A stretch of DNA of 64,000 nucleotides from Pseudomonadota bacterium. Lineage in GTDB: Bacteria > Pseudomonadota > Gammaproteobacteria > Steroidobacterales > Steroidobacteraceae. This document shows, piece by piece, positions 35,431 through 44,088 of the stretch. A model generated the notes under the pieces. It saw nothing but the letters and a program-made list of their open reading frames with translations, was not told the DNA's origin and searched no databases. How positions within the stretch are numbered: the first letter of the stretch is position 1; the number at the start of each line of letters is the position of its first letter. The stretch lies in the NCBI GenBank assembly GCA_023391335.1, contig JAEWBG010000076.1, positions 1 to 64,000 on the forward strand, in the 5' to 3' direction. Position numbers and translations under genes: made by a program.

Positions 35431-36858
35431 GTGAGTTACGGCCATTTCATTGCTGGACGTTGGCAGAGCGGCGCAAAAGCGCGCCCGAACATCAATCCTT
35501 CCGATCTCTCCGATGTGGTCGGGGAATATGCCGACGCAGATGCAAGCGATGCAGACGCGGCAATTGCCGCTGCGCGCGAGGCCTTTCCGGGCTGGGCGTA
35601 CGGTTCGCCGCAAGTTCGCGCAGATGTGCTGGACAAGGCCGGCACGCTCATCACCGAGCGCAAAGCAGATTTGGGCAAGCTGCTCGCCCGCGAAGAAGGC
35701 AAGACACTTCCCGAGGCAATCGGCGAAGTCACGCGTGCCGCGCAAATCTTCAAGTTCTTCGCCGGCGAAGCCATTCGTGCGGGAGGCGAAGTGCTGCCAT
35801 CCGTGCGCGCTGGATTGGAAGTCCAAATCCTGCGCCAGCCGCTTGGCGTTGTTGGATTGATCACGCCTTGGAACTTCCCAATTGCAATTCCTGCTTGGAA
35901 GCTCGCGCCTGCACTGGCCTATGGCAATACCGCGGTGCTTAAGCCCGCAGAATTGACGCCCGGATGCTCTTGGGCGCTGTTCGAAATCCTTGAACAAGCG
36001 GGTCTGCCCGCCGGTGTTGCGAACTTGGTGATCGGCAGCGGTCGCGTCGTCGGCCCGCGATTGATCGAATCGCCGCACGTCAACGCCATCAGCATCACCG
36101 GATCTGTAAACACGGGCCGCTCGGTCATCGCGCGTTGCGCGCAACTCGGCAAACGCGTGCAAGCGGAGATGGGCGGCAAGAATCCGATGATCGTGCTGGA
36201 CGATGCGGATCTGAATGTCGCCGTGAATGCATCGTTGAACGGCGCGTTCTTCTCGACCGGTCAGCGCTGCACGGCGTCTTCACGCTTGATCGTCACCGAA
36301 GGCATTCACGATCGATTCGTGGCCGCACTCACTGAAAAAATGAAGGCGCTGCGCGTCGGTCATGCCCTCGATCCTCAGACGGAGATCGGGCCGGTCGTCG
36401 ATGAGAAGCAGTTGGAGCAGGATCTGTCGTATCTGAAGATCGCTGCACAAGAGGGTGCGCGCGTGGTGGGCGGCGAGCGAATCGAAGGAGCAACCAAGGG
36501 CTTCTTCTTGCAGCCGGCGCTGTTGCTCGATACGACGCCGCAAATGCGCGTGAATCGAGAGGAGATTTTTGGACCCGTTGCGTCCGTGATTCGCGCCAAG
36601 AATTATGAAGAAGCGCTCGCCATTGCGAACGACACCGAGTTCGGCCTGTCTGCTGGTATTTGCACCAACTCGTTGTCCATCGCGCAGCACTTCAAGCGCA
36701 ATGCGGCGGCCGGAATGGTGATGATCAATGCGCCGACAGCGGGTGTGGACTATCACGTGCCGTTTGGCGGCAGCAAAGGATCTAGCTACGGGCCGCGCGA
36801 GCAGGGCAGCTACGCGCGTGAGTTCTATACCTGGGTCAAAACCGTTTACGTGGCTTAA
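35431..36858 (+). CDS. Alpha-ketoglutarate semialdehyde dehydrogenase
   Basis: This 475-residue aldehyde dehydrogenase is the length of known alpha-ketoglutaric semialdehyde dehydrogenases, the last step of oxidative pentose breakdown. Key residues are N148 (PWNFP), E246 (EMGGKN) and the catalytic C280 (GQRCTASSR). GTG 35431 is chosen because AGAGGTG lies 6-8 bases upstream and the first residues then fit the family. It leads an operon with the GguC-like protein (3-base gap) and the ABC importer. Succinate-semialdehyde-type activity is an alternative, but the neighbours favour the pentose route. Confidence 0.88.
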   Translation: MSYGHFIAGRWQSGAKARPNINPSDLSDVVGEYADADASDADAAIAAAREAFPGWAYGSPQVRADVLDKAGTLITERKADLGKLLAREEGKTLPEAIGEVTRAAQIFKFFAGEAIRAGGEVLPSVRAGLEVQILRQPLGVVGLITPWNFPIAIPAWKLAPALAYGNTAVLKPAELTPGCSWALFEILEQAGLPAGVANLVIGSGRVVGPRLIESPHVNAISITGSVNTGRSVIARCAQLGKRVQAEMGGKNPMIVLDDADLNVAVNASLNGAFFSTGQRCTASSRLIVTEGIHDRFVAALTEKMKALRVGHALDPQTEIGPVVDEKQLEQDLSYLKIAAQEGARVVGGERIEGATKGFFLQPALLLDTTPQMRVNREEIFGPVASVIRAKNYEEALAIANDTEFGLSAGICTNSLSIAQHFKRNAAAGMVMINAPTAGVDYHVPFGGSKGSSYGPREQGSYAREFYTWVKTVYVA

Positions 36859-36861
36859 ACC

Positions 36862-37860
36862 GTGCGCCTCATTCAATACCGAACCACGGATGGCACGCTT
36901 GCCGTAGGAAAGGTCGATGCGGATCAGCAGACCGTGGTCCGAATCCCGGGTTATGCCTCGATGTACGAACTCGGTTGTGCAGCGATCAAGGAGCAACGCA
37001 CGCTGGATGTGCTGGTCTCGCGTTCGCTTGGCGTTGCCGAGTCGTACGAGGAAATCGTTCGGGAGCGGCGCTTATGCACGCCGCTTTCGCATCCAGATCC
37101 CGCGCATTGCCTCGTCTCAGGCACGGGCCTGACCCATTTGGGAAGCGCGGCGACGCGCGATGCCATGCATCGCAAGGTCAACGCGAATGAAACCGAACTT
37201 ACCGATTCGATGCGGCTGTTCAAGATCGGTCTTGATGGCGGCCGGCCGCAAACGGGCGAGCCGGGTGCGCAGCCTGAATGGTTCTACAAAGGCAATGGCG
37301 CCAACGTAGTGGAACCAGGCGGGTCGCTGAACTGGCCGAGCTTCGCGCTGGACGGCGGCGAGGAACCGGAAATCGTCGGGATGTACATCATTGGCCAAGA
37401 CCGCCGCCCGCATCGTTTGGGATTTGCGCTCGGCAATGAGTTCAGCGATCACGTCATGGAGCGCCAGAACTATCTGTATCTCGCGCACTCGAAATTGCGT
37501 ACCTGTGCAATCGGACCTGAACTCAGAACCGGTCCGTTGCCGACACATCTGGAAGGCGAGAGCCGGATTCGCAGGGGCGGCACCGTCGTTTGGCGCAAGC
37601 CGTTTCTGACCGGCGAAGCCAACATGAGCCACTCGATCAGCAATCTCGAATATCATCATTTCAAATACGCTGCGCACCGTCGTCCGGGCGATGTGCATCT
37701 ACATTTCTTCGGCACCGCGACCTTGAGCTGTGCCGACGGATTCAAAGTTGCGAGCGGCGATGCCTTCGAGATCGAACTGAAGGAATTCGGCGCTCCGCTG
37801 GTGAATTCCGTTTCTATTAGCGAAAATGATTTCGCATTTGGCGCCGTCACGGCGCTGTAA
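36862..37860 (+). CDS. GguC/AraD1-like FAH-family protein, probable 2-keto-3-deoxy-L-arabinonate dehydratase
   Basis: This 332-residue protein (GTG start 3 bases after the dehydrogenase stop) is of the AraD1/GguC type within the fumarylacetoacetate hydrolase family. It carries the typical LIQYRTTDGTLAVGKV start, SGTGLTHLGSAATRDAMH, WFYKGNG and EEPEIVGMYIIG with likely metal-binding Glu residues. GguC sits beside galactose/arabinose ABC importer genes in agrobacteria, as here. Its likely job is to dehydrate 2-keto-3-deoxy-L-arabinonate to the semialdehyde used by its upstream neighbour. Confidence 0.84.
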   Translation: MRLIQYRTTDGTLAVGKVDADQQTVVRIPGYASMYELGCAAIKEQRTLDVLVSRSLGVAESYEEIVRERRLCTPLSHPDPAHCLVSGTGLTHLGSAATRDAMHRKVNANETELTDSMRLFKIGLDGGRPQTGEPGAQPEWFYKGNGANVVEPGGSLNWPSFALDGGEEPEIVGMYIIGQDRRPHRLGFALGNEFSDHVMERQNYLYLAHSKLRTCAIGPELRTGPLPTHLEGESRIRRGGTVVWRKPFLTGEANMSHSISNLEYHHFKYAAHRRPGDVHLHFFGTATLSCADGFKVASGDAFEIELKEFGAPLVNSVSISENDFAFGAVTAL

Positions 37861-37902
37861 TCGTTGGGGGATCCTCTCATTCGAGAGGCGAGGAGCTAAG
37901 CG

Positions 37903-38892
37903 GTGAAAATCGCGCTACGTACATTTGCATTCTTCGCCACAGCGTTTCTGCTGTTGTCGCTTGCCGCCTGTCAAAAGAACGATCGGCCGAAAATCGGCTT
38001 TCTCGTGAAAATGCCGGAGCAGGCTTGGTTCATCAACGAGCAGCGCGCTGCCACCGAGGCGGGGCAGAAACTCGGGTTCGATGTGATCAAGATCGGCGTA
38101 CCGGACGGCGAGAAAGTGATCTCCGCGATCGACAATCTTTCGGCACAAGGCGCCGAGGGATTCGTGATCTGCACGCCCGATGTTCGCCTGGGACCCGCAA
38201 TCGTCGCGCGGGCTCGGCAAAACGACATGAAGGTCATCACCGTCGATGACCAGTTGGTGGACGCAGACGGCAAGCCGCTCGAAGGCGTTCCGCATCTGGG
38301 CATGTCCGGTTACAAGATCGGGATGCAGGTCGGCGACACGCTCGTGGCCGAAATGAAAAAGCGCGGCTGGAACCCCGATGAAGTGCGCGCACTGCGAATC
38401 ACGAGCAATGAATTGCCCACCGCACGCGAGCGAGTACGCGGCGCGACCGACGTGCTGCTGAAGAGTGGCTTGCGCGAAGACCAGATCTTCGATGCGCCTC
38501 AGCGCACGACCGACACGGAAGGCGGATTCAATGCGGCCTCGCCGATTCTGGCGCAACACGCGGATGCGAAGTACTGGCTGATCTACGCCTTGAACGAAGA
38601 GAGCGTGCTGGGCGGCGTTCGTGCGACCGAACAACTGCATATCCCATCCGAAAACGTCATTGGCGTCGGTATCAATGGTGCAAACGAAGCGTTCGCCGAA
38701 TTCTCGAAGGATCGTCCGACGGGCTTCTTCGCGACCGTCGCAGTCAGTTCAACGCTGCATGGCCGCCAAACTGCGGAAATGCTGTACCACTGGATTAAGG
38801 ACGGCGTGGCACCGCCGCCGCTGACGGAAACAACCGGCACCGTGATGTATAGGGACAACTGGCAGCAAGTGAAGCAGCAGCTCGGTCTGTGA
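37903..38892 (+). CDS. L-arabinose-type ABC importer substrate-binding lipoprotein (AraF-like)
   Basis: This is a periplasmic-binding protein of 329 residues in the arabinose-binding group. Conserved parts include IGFLVKMPEQAWFINEQRAA, CTPDVRLGPAIVARA, TSNELPTARERVRGA and VGINGANEAFAEF. A lipobox LSLAAC puts the lipidated Cys at about residue 23, so unlike soluble E. coli AraF this one should be membrane-anchored. GTG 37903 follows AGGAG by 7 bases. It overlaps the ATPase gene by 4 bases. Confidence 0.88.
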   Translation: MKIALRTFAFFATAFLLLSLAACQKNDRPKIGFLVKMPEQAWFINEQRAATEAGQKLGFDVIKIGVPDGEKVISAIDNLSAQGAEGFVICTPDVRLGPAIVARARQNDMKVITVDDQLVDADGKPLEGVPHLGMSGYKIGMQVGDTLVAEMKKRGWNPDEVRALRITSNELPTARERVRGATDVLLKSGLREDQIFDAPQRTTDTEGGFNAASPILAQHADAKYWLIYALNEESVLGGVRATEQLHIPSENVIGVGINGANEAFAEFSKDRPTGFFATVAVSSTLHGRQTAEMLYHWIKDGVAPPPLTETTGTVMYRDNWQQVKQQLGL

Positions 38893-40400
38893 ACGCGGCT
38901 GCGATGACATCGAGCGGCTCCGCGCTGGAGCTTGCGAATGTGACCGTCAATTTCGGTCCCGTGCGCGCGCTGAGCGATGTCTCCCTAGAGGTTCGAGCCG
39001 GTGAAGTCCACGGATTGATGGGCGAAAACGGAGCCGGCAAATCGACCTTGCTCAAAGTGCTCGCCGGTGCGCTGCAGCCGCAGCAAGGGCGCATCAAGAT
39101 CCACGGCGTCGAACAAAAATTTTCGAACACGCGTGAGGCCATTCAGGCCGGCGTTTCCATCATCTACCAAGAGCTGCATCTGGTTCCGCAACTGACCGTC
39201 GCGGAAAACTTGATGCTCGGCCAAATGCCGACGCGCTCGGGCGTGCTGAGCCGCAAGGAAATGCTGCGGCGGGCTCAAGCCGAACTCGACCGGCTCGGCG
39301 AACCGATCGATCCCAATGCGCGTGTCGCGACACTGTCGATGGGGCAGCGCCAGATGATCGAAATCGGTAAGGCTCTAATGCGTGATGCGCGCGTGATCGC
39401 TTTCGATGAGCCGACAAGTTCGCTGTCGGTGCGCGAAACCGAACGCTTAGTCGAGATCATCCGCAAGTTGCGCAGCGAAGGCCGCGCGATCATCTACGTC
39501 ACGCATCGCATGGATGAGGTAGATGAGCTTTGCGACCGCGTTACCGTGTTCCGCGATGGTCATCGCATTTGCGTGATGGACAAGGCGGCCGCGATCAATC
39601 GCGACGAGCTCGTTGCCGCAATGATCGGTAGACGCGTTGAAGACGTATACGGCTATCGCTCGCGCGAGCTCGGGCCGGTGCAGCTCAAAGTGCAGAACGT
39701 CATGGGGCCGGGGCTGCGGGAGCCGGTTTCGATCAGCGCCAAGCGAGGCGAAATCGTCGGCATGTTCGGGCTGGTCGGAGCAGGGCGCACCGAGTTGCTC
39801 AAGATCATTTGCGGTGCGCAGCGAGCGACGCAGGGAAGCATCGTCGTGAACGGCACGACTCTGCGCATGCGCTCGCCCGGCGATGGCATTGCCGCAGGCA
39901 TTGCGCTGGCACCTGAGGATCGTCAACAAGAAGGCTTGGTGCCGGCTGCGTCGGTCAGCGAAAACATCAACTTGAGCTGTCGCCGCAATCACGCGCGCTA
40001 CGGCTTCATCCGAGATTTAAAGCGCGAGCGCGGCTTGGCCCGCGACTACATAGGACGGCTCTCGATCAAGACGCCGGATGAAGCCTGCGCAGTGAAGAAT
40101 CTTTCCGGCGGCAATCAGCAGAAAGTGATCTTGTCGCGTTATCTTGCGGACCGTATCGATGTGTTCCTACTCGACGAGCCGACGCGCGGAATCGATGTGG
40201 GCGCGCGCAAACAGATTTATGACTTACTGTACGAACTCGCCGCGAGCGGCAAAACGTTGATCGTCGTATCGAGCGATCTCGCCGAAGTCACCGGTATTTG
40301 CGATCGAATTTTGGTGATGCGCAACGGCCGGCTCGTGGGCGATCTGAATCGTAGTGAAGCCACTGCCGATCGCCTGGTGCGGTTGGCCCTGCCGAATTGA
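38889..40400 (+). CDS. araG: Sugar ABC importer ATPase, two-domain (AraG-like)
   Basis: The 503-residue protein has two ATP-binding cassettes. The first has Walker A GENGAGKST with K51, and the signature TLSMGQRQMIEIG. The second has a degenerate Walker A (VGAGRTELLKII) and signature LSGGNQQKV with Walker B FLLDEPTRGIDVG. This asymmetry is normal for monosaccharide importers. The GTG start overlaps the binding-protein stop; ATG 38904 is an alternative. It works with the permease immediately downstream. Confidence 0.92.
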   Translation: MNAAAMTSSGSALELANVTVNFGPVRALSDVSLEVRAGEVHGLMGENGAGKSTLLKVLAGALQPQQGRIKIHGVEQKFSNTREAIQAGVSIIYQELHLVPQLTVAENLMLGQMPTRSGVLSRKEMLRRAQAELDRLGEPIDPNARVATLSMGQRQMIEIGKALMRDARVIAFDEPTSSLSVRETERLVEIIRKLRSEGRAIIYVTHRMDEVDELCDRVTVFRDGHRICVMDKAAAINRDELVAAMIGRRVEDVYGYRSRELGPVQLKVQNVMGPGLREPVSISAKRGEIVGMFGLVGAGRTELLKIICGAQRATQGSIVVNGTTLRMRSPGDGIAAGIALAPEDRQQEGLVPAASVSENINLSCRRNHARYGFIRDLKRERGLARDYIGRLSIKTPDEACAVKNLSGGNQQKVILSRYLADRIDVFLLDEPTRGIDVGARKQIYDLLYELAASGKTLIVVSSDLAEVTGICDRILVMRNGRLVGDLNRSEATADRLVRLALPN

Positions 40401-40404
40401 GCTT

Positions 40405-41391
40405 ATGAGCGTCGAAACGAATTCTGCCGTGCAAACCAAACCCTCTGGTGCGAGTGCGCTGATGCAACGCCTCGTGAGTTCTGGCGTCATCGTCGCTTTC
40501 TTGGTTTTGTTCATTGCGCTGTCGGCCTTGGTGCCGAACTTCTTCACGCCCCGCAACCTGCAAGGGCTACTTCTGTCCGTCAGTCTGATCGGCTGTATTG
40601 CTTCGACCATGATGCTGGTTCTGGCGCTGGGGGAAGTCGATCTATCGGTCGCTTCCATCGTGGCGTTCTCGGGTGTCGCCGCGGCGCTGGTGACTACGGG
40701 ACTGCATAGTGCGTTTGCCGGTGTGCTAGCCGGGATTGCGGCCGGTGCGCTCGTGGGACTCGTAAATGGCACCATCGTCGCTGCGTTTCGTATCAACTCT
40801 TTGATTGCGACGCTCGCCACCATGGAGATTGTGCGTGGCTTGGCTTACATCACGTCGTCCGGCGATGCGGTCATTGTCGGCGAGCAGAGCTTTTTCGAAA
40901 TTGGCGCGAGCGCGTGGATGGGACTTAGCGCGCCGATTTGGGTGAATCTCGGGATCTTCGTGCTGTTCGGTTGGCTGCTGAACTACACCGTATTCGGGCG
41001 CAACGTTCTTGCGATCGGTGGCAACGGCGAAGCTGCCCGCCTTGCGGGCCTCTCAGTGACTCGCATCCGCATCGTCGTGTTCTTGTTGCAAGGAGCGGTC
41101 TCGGGCCTCGCGGGCGTGTTGCTCGCATCTCGCATGAGCTTGGGCGATCCGAAGACTTCGATCGGCTTGGAACTGGGAGTCATTTCCGCGTGCGTGCTCG
41201 GCGGTGTGTCGCTTTCCGGCGGCGTCGCAACGATTAGCGGCGTCATTGTGGGCGTGCTGATTATGGGGTGCGTCCAGAATGCTATGAGCTTGCTGAATGT
41301 CCCCACCTTCTATCAGTACGTCGTACGCGGCAGCATCCTGCTACTGGCCGTGCTGTTCGACCGTTGGCGTCGGGCAGGGCGGACTCGTTAA
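40405..41391 (+). CDS. araH: Sugar ABC importer permease (AraH-like)
   Basis: This integral membrane permease of about 328 residues belongs to the ribose/arabinose BPD_transp_2 group. About 9-10 hydrophobic segments are visible, with the typical NGTIVAAFRINSLIATLATM, GRNVLAIGGNGEAARLAGL and GELGVISACVLGG-like (GLELGVISACVLGGVSLSGG) stretches. ATG 40405 is 4 bases beyond the ATPase stop; a longer frame from 40354 would overlap it. It forms the channel of the importer. Confidence 0.9.
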   Translation: MSVETNSAVQTKPSGASALMQRLVSSGVIVAFLVLFIALSALVPNFFTPRNLQGLLLSVSLIGCIASTMMLVLALGEVDLSVASIVAFSGVAAALVTTGLHSAFAGVLAGIAAGALVGLVNGTIVAAFRINSLIATLATMEIVRGLAYITSSGDAVIVGEQSFFEIGASAWMGLSAPIWVNLGIFVLFGWLLNYTVFGRNVLAIGGNGEAARLAGLSVTRIRIVVFLLQGAVSGLAGVLLASRMSLGDPKTSIGLELGVISACVLGGVSLSGGVATISGVIVGVLIMGCVQNAMSLLNVPTFYQYVVRGSILLLAVLFDRWRRAGRTR

Positions 41392-41494
41392 GTCAACCTG
41401 TTGACTCTGCAAAGCGCCCCCGGCCGGAGCAAGTCGCAGATCTTCGCAATTTCCGACGGACCTCCTACAAACAGGTTGAATACGAGTTGAATTC

Positions 41495-41508
41495 TGGTAG
41501 CGGTATCA
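41495..41508. promoter_or_regulatory. xyl-box-like operator TGGTAGCGGTATCA
   Basis: This 14-mer fits the palindromic LacI-type form TGNTANCGNTANCA at all fixed positions. It is close to the Xanthomonas xyl-box TGGTAGCGCTAACA as I recall it. It lies 139 bases upstream of the beta-xylosidase-xylB-xylA operon. Confidence 0.72.
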
Positions 41509-41646
41509 TTACGCTTCACCGCGCTCTGATGGCGATACGCCAACCTGTGAACTCTCGATGCCGCCGCGGCGGACCGGCGCAGACCGCTGCCGGGTTAAGG
41601 TAGAGTTGGCGACATAACGATTCGTAGTATCCAGCAGGGGGCACAC

Positions 41647-44088
41647 ATGAAGCGCTTGGCGCTGCGTTCGCGCAGCTGCATCGCGGGTCTGATGCTGATG
41701 GTTGGCTGCGCTGCCGCAACCGCAGTGTCTGCAGCCAGTTCGATTCCGCTCTACAAGGATCCGAAAGCGTCGGTGGATGCGCGCGTCGAGGATTTGCTCG
41801 CACGCATGACCTTGGAGGAGAAGATCGCGCAGATCTCTTCGATCTGGACCACCAAGGCAGAGCTGTTCGATTCCAAAGGCCGTTTCGATCCCGCCAAAGC
41901 CAAAGCCAAGTATCCCCACGGCATTGGGCAATTCGCTCGCCCGTCCGATCGCCAAGGCCCGGTTTCTCCACGTGTGGTCTCACGCATGGGAGTTAAGGAG
42001 ACGGTCGAGCTGATCAATGCCATGCAGAAGTACGCGACGCGGCAAACGCGGCTCGGCATCCCTATGTGGTTTCATGAAGAAGGCCTGCATGGCTACGCTA
42101 CTGCTGAAGGCACCAGCTTCCCCCAGGCAATCGGACTAGCTAGCACGTGGGACCCTGAACTGCTGCGACAGATCTACTCGGTCGTCGCACGCGAGATTCG
42201 GGCGCGCGGCGTGCAGCAAGTGTTGGCGCCTGTCGTTGACGTCGCGCGCGAGCCTCGTTGGGGTCGCATCGAAGAGACGCTTGGTGAAGATCCTTACCTG
42301 GTCGGCGAGCTCGGTGTTGCCATCGTTCGCGGCTTCCAAGGCGATGCGCTGCCGCTGGCGCCGGACAAGGTGTTTGCGACGCTCAAACACATGACGGGCC
42401 ATGGTCAGCCTGAAAACGGGACCAACACCGGTCCTGCCGAAATTTCCGAACGCACCTTGCGCGAAGAATTCTTTCCACCATTCGAACAAGTGGTGAAGCG
42501 CACCAATATTTTTGCGGTGATGCCTTCGTATAACGAGATCGACGGCGTTCCCTCGCACGCGAATCGCTGGCTGCTAACGGATGTGCTGCGCGGCGAGTGG
42601 GGATTCAAGGGCGCGGTAACTAGCGATTACTTTGCGATCGAGGAGCTGAAGGATCGCCATCACGTCGAGCCTGATTACGCAGCCGCAGCGATTCGTGCAC
42701 TCAATGCAGGTGTCGATGTGGATTTGCCGGACGGTCAGGCTTTCGCAACGCTGGTTGATTCGGTGCGTGCAGGACGAGTCTCGGAGGAGCGCGTGAACGA
42801 GGCGGTCCGCCGCATGCTCAAGATGAAGTTTTTGTCGGGTAGCTTCGAAAACCCATACGCAGATGCGAAGCAGGCGGTTTCGATCACCGACAACGCCGAG
42901 GCGCGCAAGCTCGCTGAATTGGCCGCTCGCAAGTCGATCGTATTGCTGAAGAACGATGGGGTTCTGCCGTTGGATCGCGCCAAGCTGCATCAGTTGGCTG
43001 TGATCGGCCCGAATGCAGCCGCGGCTCGTTTGGGCGGCTACACGGGCGATCCGCGTCATACGGTCACGATGCTCGATGGTTTGCGCAACAAGCTCGGTTC
43101 GCAAGTGCAGATCTCGTATGCCGAGGGCGTCAAGATCACCCGCGATGACGACTGGTGGGCGGACAAGGTCGAGTTGGTGCCGTCCGCGGAAAACGAACCG
43201 CGTATCGCGGAAGCAGTGAAGGCCGCTCAAAACGCTGACGCTGTGGTCCTGTTTCTGGGCGACACTGAGCAGACCAGCCGCGAGGCTTGGGCGGACAATC
43301 ACCTTGGCGATCGCTCGTCTTTAGGGCTGGTCGGCGATCAAGATCGTCTCGCCCAGCAGATCTTTGCTCTCGGCAAACCGACGGTCGTGGTCCTGCTGAA
43401 TGGCCGGCCACTGTCGGTTGTGAACATTGCGGAACGTGCGAACGCCTTGGTTGAAGGCTGGTACTTGGGCCAGGAAGGCGGCACCGCTATGGCGGACACG
43501 CTCTTTGGCGATGCCAATCCCGGCGGCAAGTTGCCGCTTACGATCGCGCGCGATGTGGGCCAGTTGCCGGTCTTCTACAACCACAAGCCTAGCGCTCGCC
43601 GCGGCTATTTGTTCGATACCACCAAACCGTTGTTTCCGTTCGGCTTCGGCTTGAGTTACACGACGTTCGACATCAGCTCACCGCGTCTGTCGTCTAACAC
43701 GATCAACGACCAAGAGTCGGTCGATGTATCCGTCGATGTTCGCAACTCGGGTTCGCGAGCGGGCGATGAAGTCGTGCAGTTGTACATCCATGACCAGGTG
43801 AGTTCGGTCACGCGGCCAGTCAAGGAACTGAAAGGGTTCCAACGGGTCACACTCGCGCCGGGCGAATCCAAGACGGTCACGTTCAAGCTGACTCCGGAAT
43901 CGTTGGCTATGTGGGACGCGCATATGAAACGCGTCGTCGAGCCCGGCGTATTCGATGTGATGGTCGGCAGCAACTCTGAGCAGTTAAAGTCGATCGAACT
44001 GCGTGTCGCTTCGTCAAAGCCGCGCGCGATCGCCGATAGCGCCACGATGCGCGCAAGTGAAGATAGTTTCTTGGCAGGAGCACGTTGA
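41647..44088 (+). CDS. GH3 beta-xylosidase/beta-glucosidase, exported
   Basis: This 813-residue family 3 glycoside hydrolase would release xylose (or glucose) from short oligosaccharides. A signal peptide ends near VSAASS. The N-terminal TIM barrel holds MWFHEEGLHGYA, the KHMTGHGQPENG loop, and the nucleophile D327 in VTSDYFAIEEL. The second alpha/beta domain carries KSIVLLKNDGVLPL and AVVLFLGDTEQTSREA. A fibronectin-like C-terminal domain follows. An AGGGGG ribosome binding site precedes the ATG. It heads an operon with xylulokinase and xylose isomerase, which favours beta-xylosidase. Confidence 0.9.
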   Translation: MKRLALRSRSCIAGLMLMVGCAAATAVSAASSIPLYKDPKASVDARVEDLLARMTLEEKIAQISSIWTTKAELFDSKGRFDPAKAKAKYPHGIGQFARPSDRQGPVSPRVVSRMGVKETVELINAMQKYATRQTRLGIPMWFHEEGLHGYATAEGTSFPQAIGLASTWDPELLRQIYSVVAREIRARGVQQVLAPVVDVAREPRWGRIEETLGEDPYLVGELGVAIVRGFQGDALPLAPDKVFATLKHMTGHGQPENGTNTGPAEISERTLREEFFPPFEQVVKRTNIFAVMPSYNEIDGVPSHANRWLLTDVLRGEWGFKGAVTSDYFAIEELKDRHHVEPDYAAAAIRALNAGVDVDLPDGQAFATLVDSVRAGRVSEERVNEAVRRMLKMKFLSGSFENPYADAKQAVSITDNAEARKLAELAARKSIVLLKNDGVLPLDRAKLHQLAVIGPNAAAARLGGYTGDPRHTVTMLDGLRNKLGSQVQISYAEGVKITRDDDWWADKVELVPSAENEPRIAEAVKAAQNADAVVLFLGDTEQTSREAWADNHLGDRSSLGLVGDQDRLAQQIFALGKPTVVVLLNGRPLSVVNIAERANALVEGWYLGQEGGTAMADTLFGDANPGGKLPLTIARDVGQLPVFYNHKPSARRGYLFDTTKPLFPFGFGLSYTTFDISSPRLSSNTINDQESVDVSVDVRNSGSRAGDEVVQLYIHDQVSSVTRPVKELKGFQRVTLAPGESKTVTFKLTPESLAMWDAHMKRVVEPGVFDVMVGSNSEQLKSIELRVASSKPRAIADSATMRASEDSFLAGAR

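Noticed and set aside
35320..36162. 280-codon minus-strand frame over the semialdehyde dehydrogenase start
   Set aside because: Antisense shadow of a certain gene and of its promoter.
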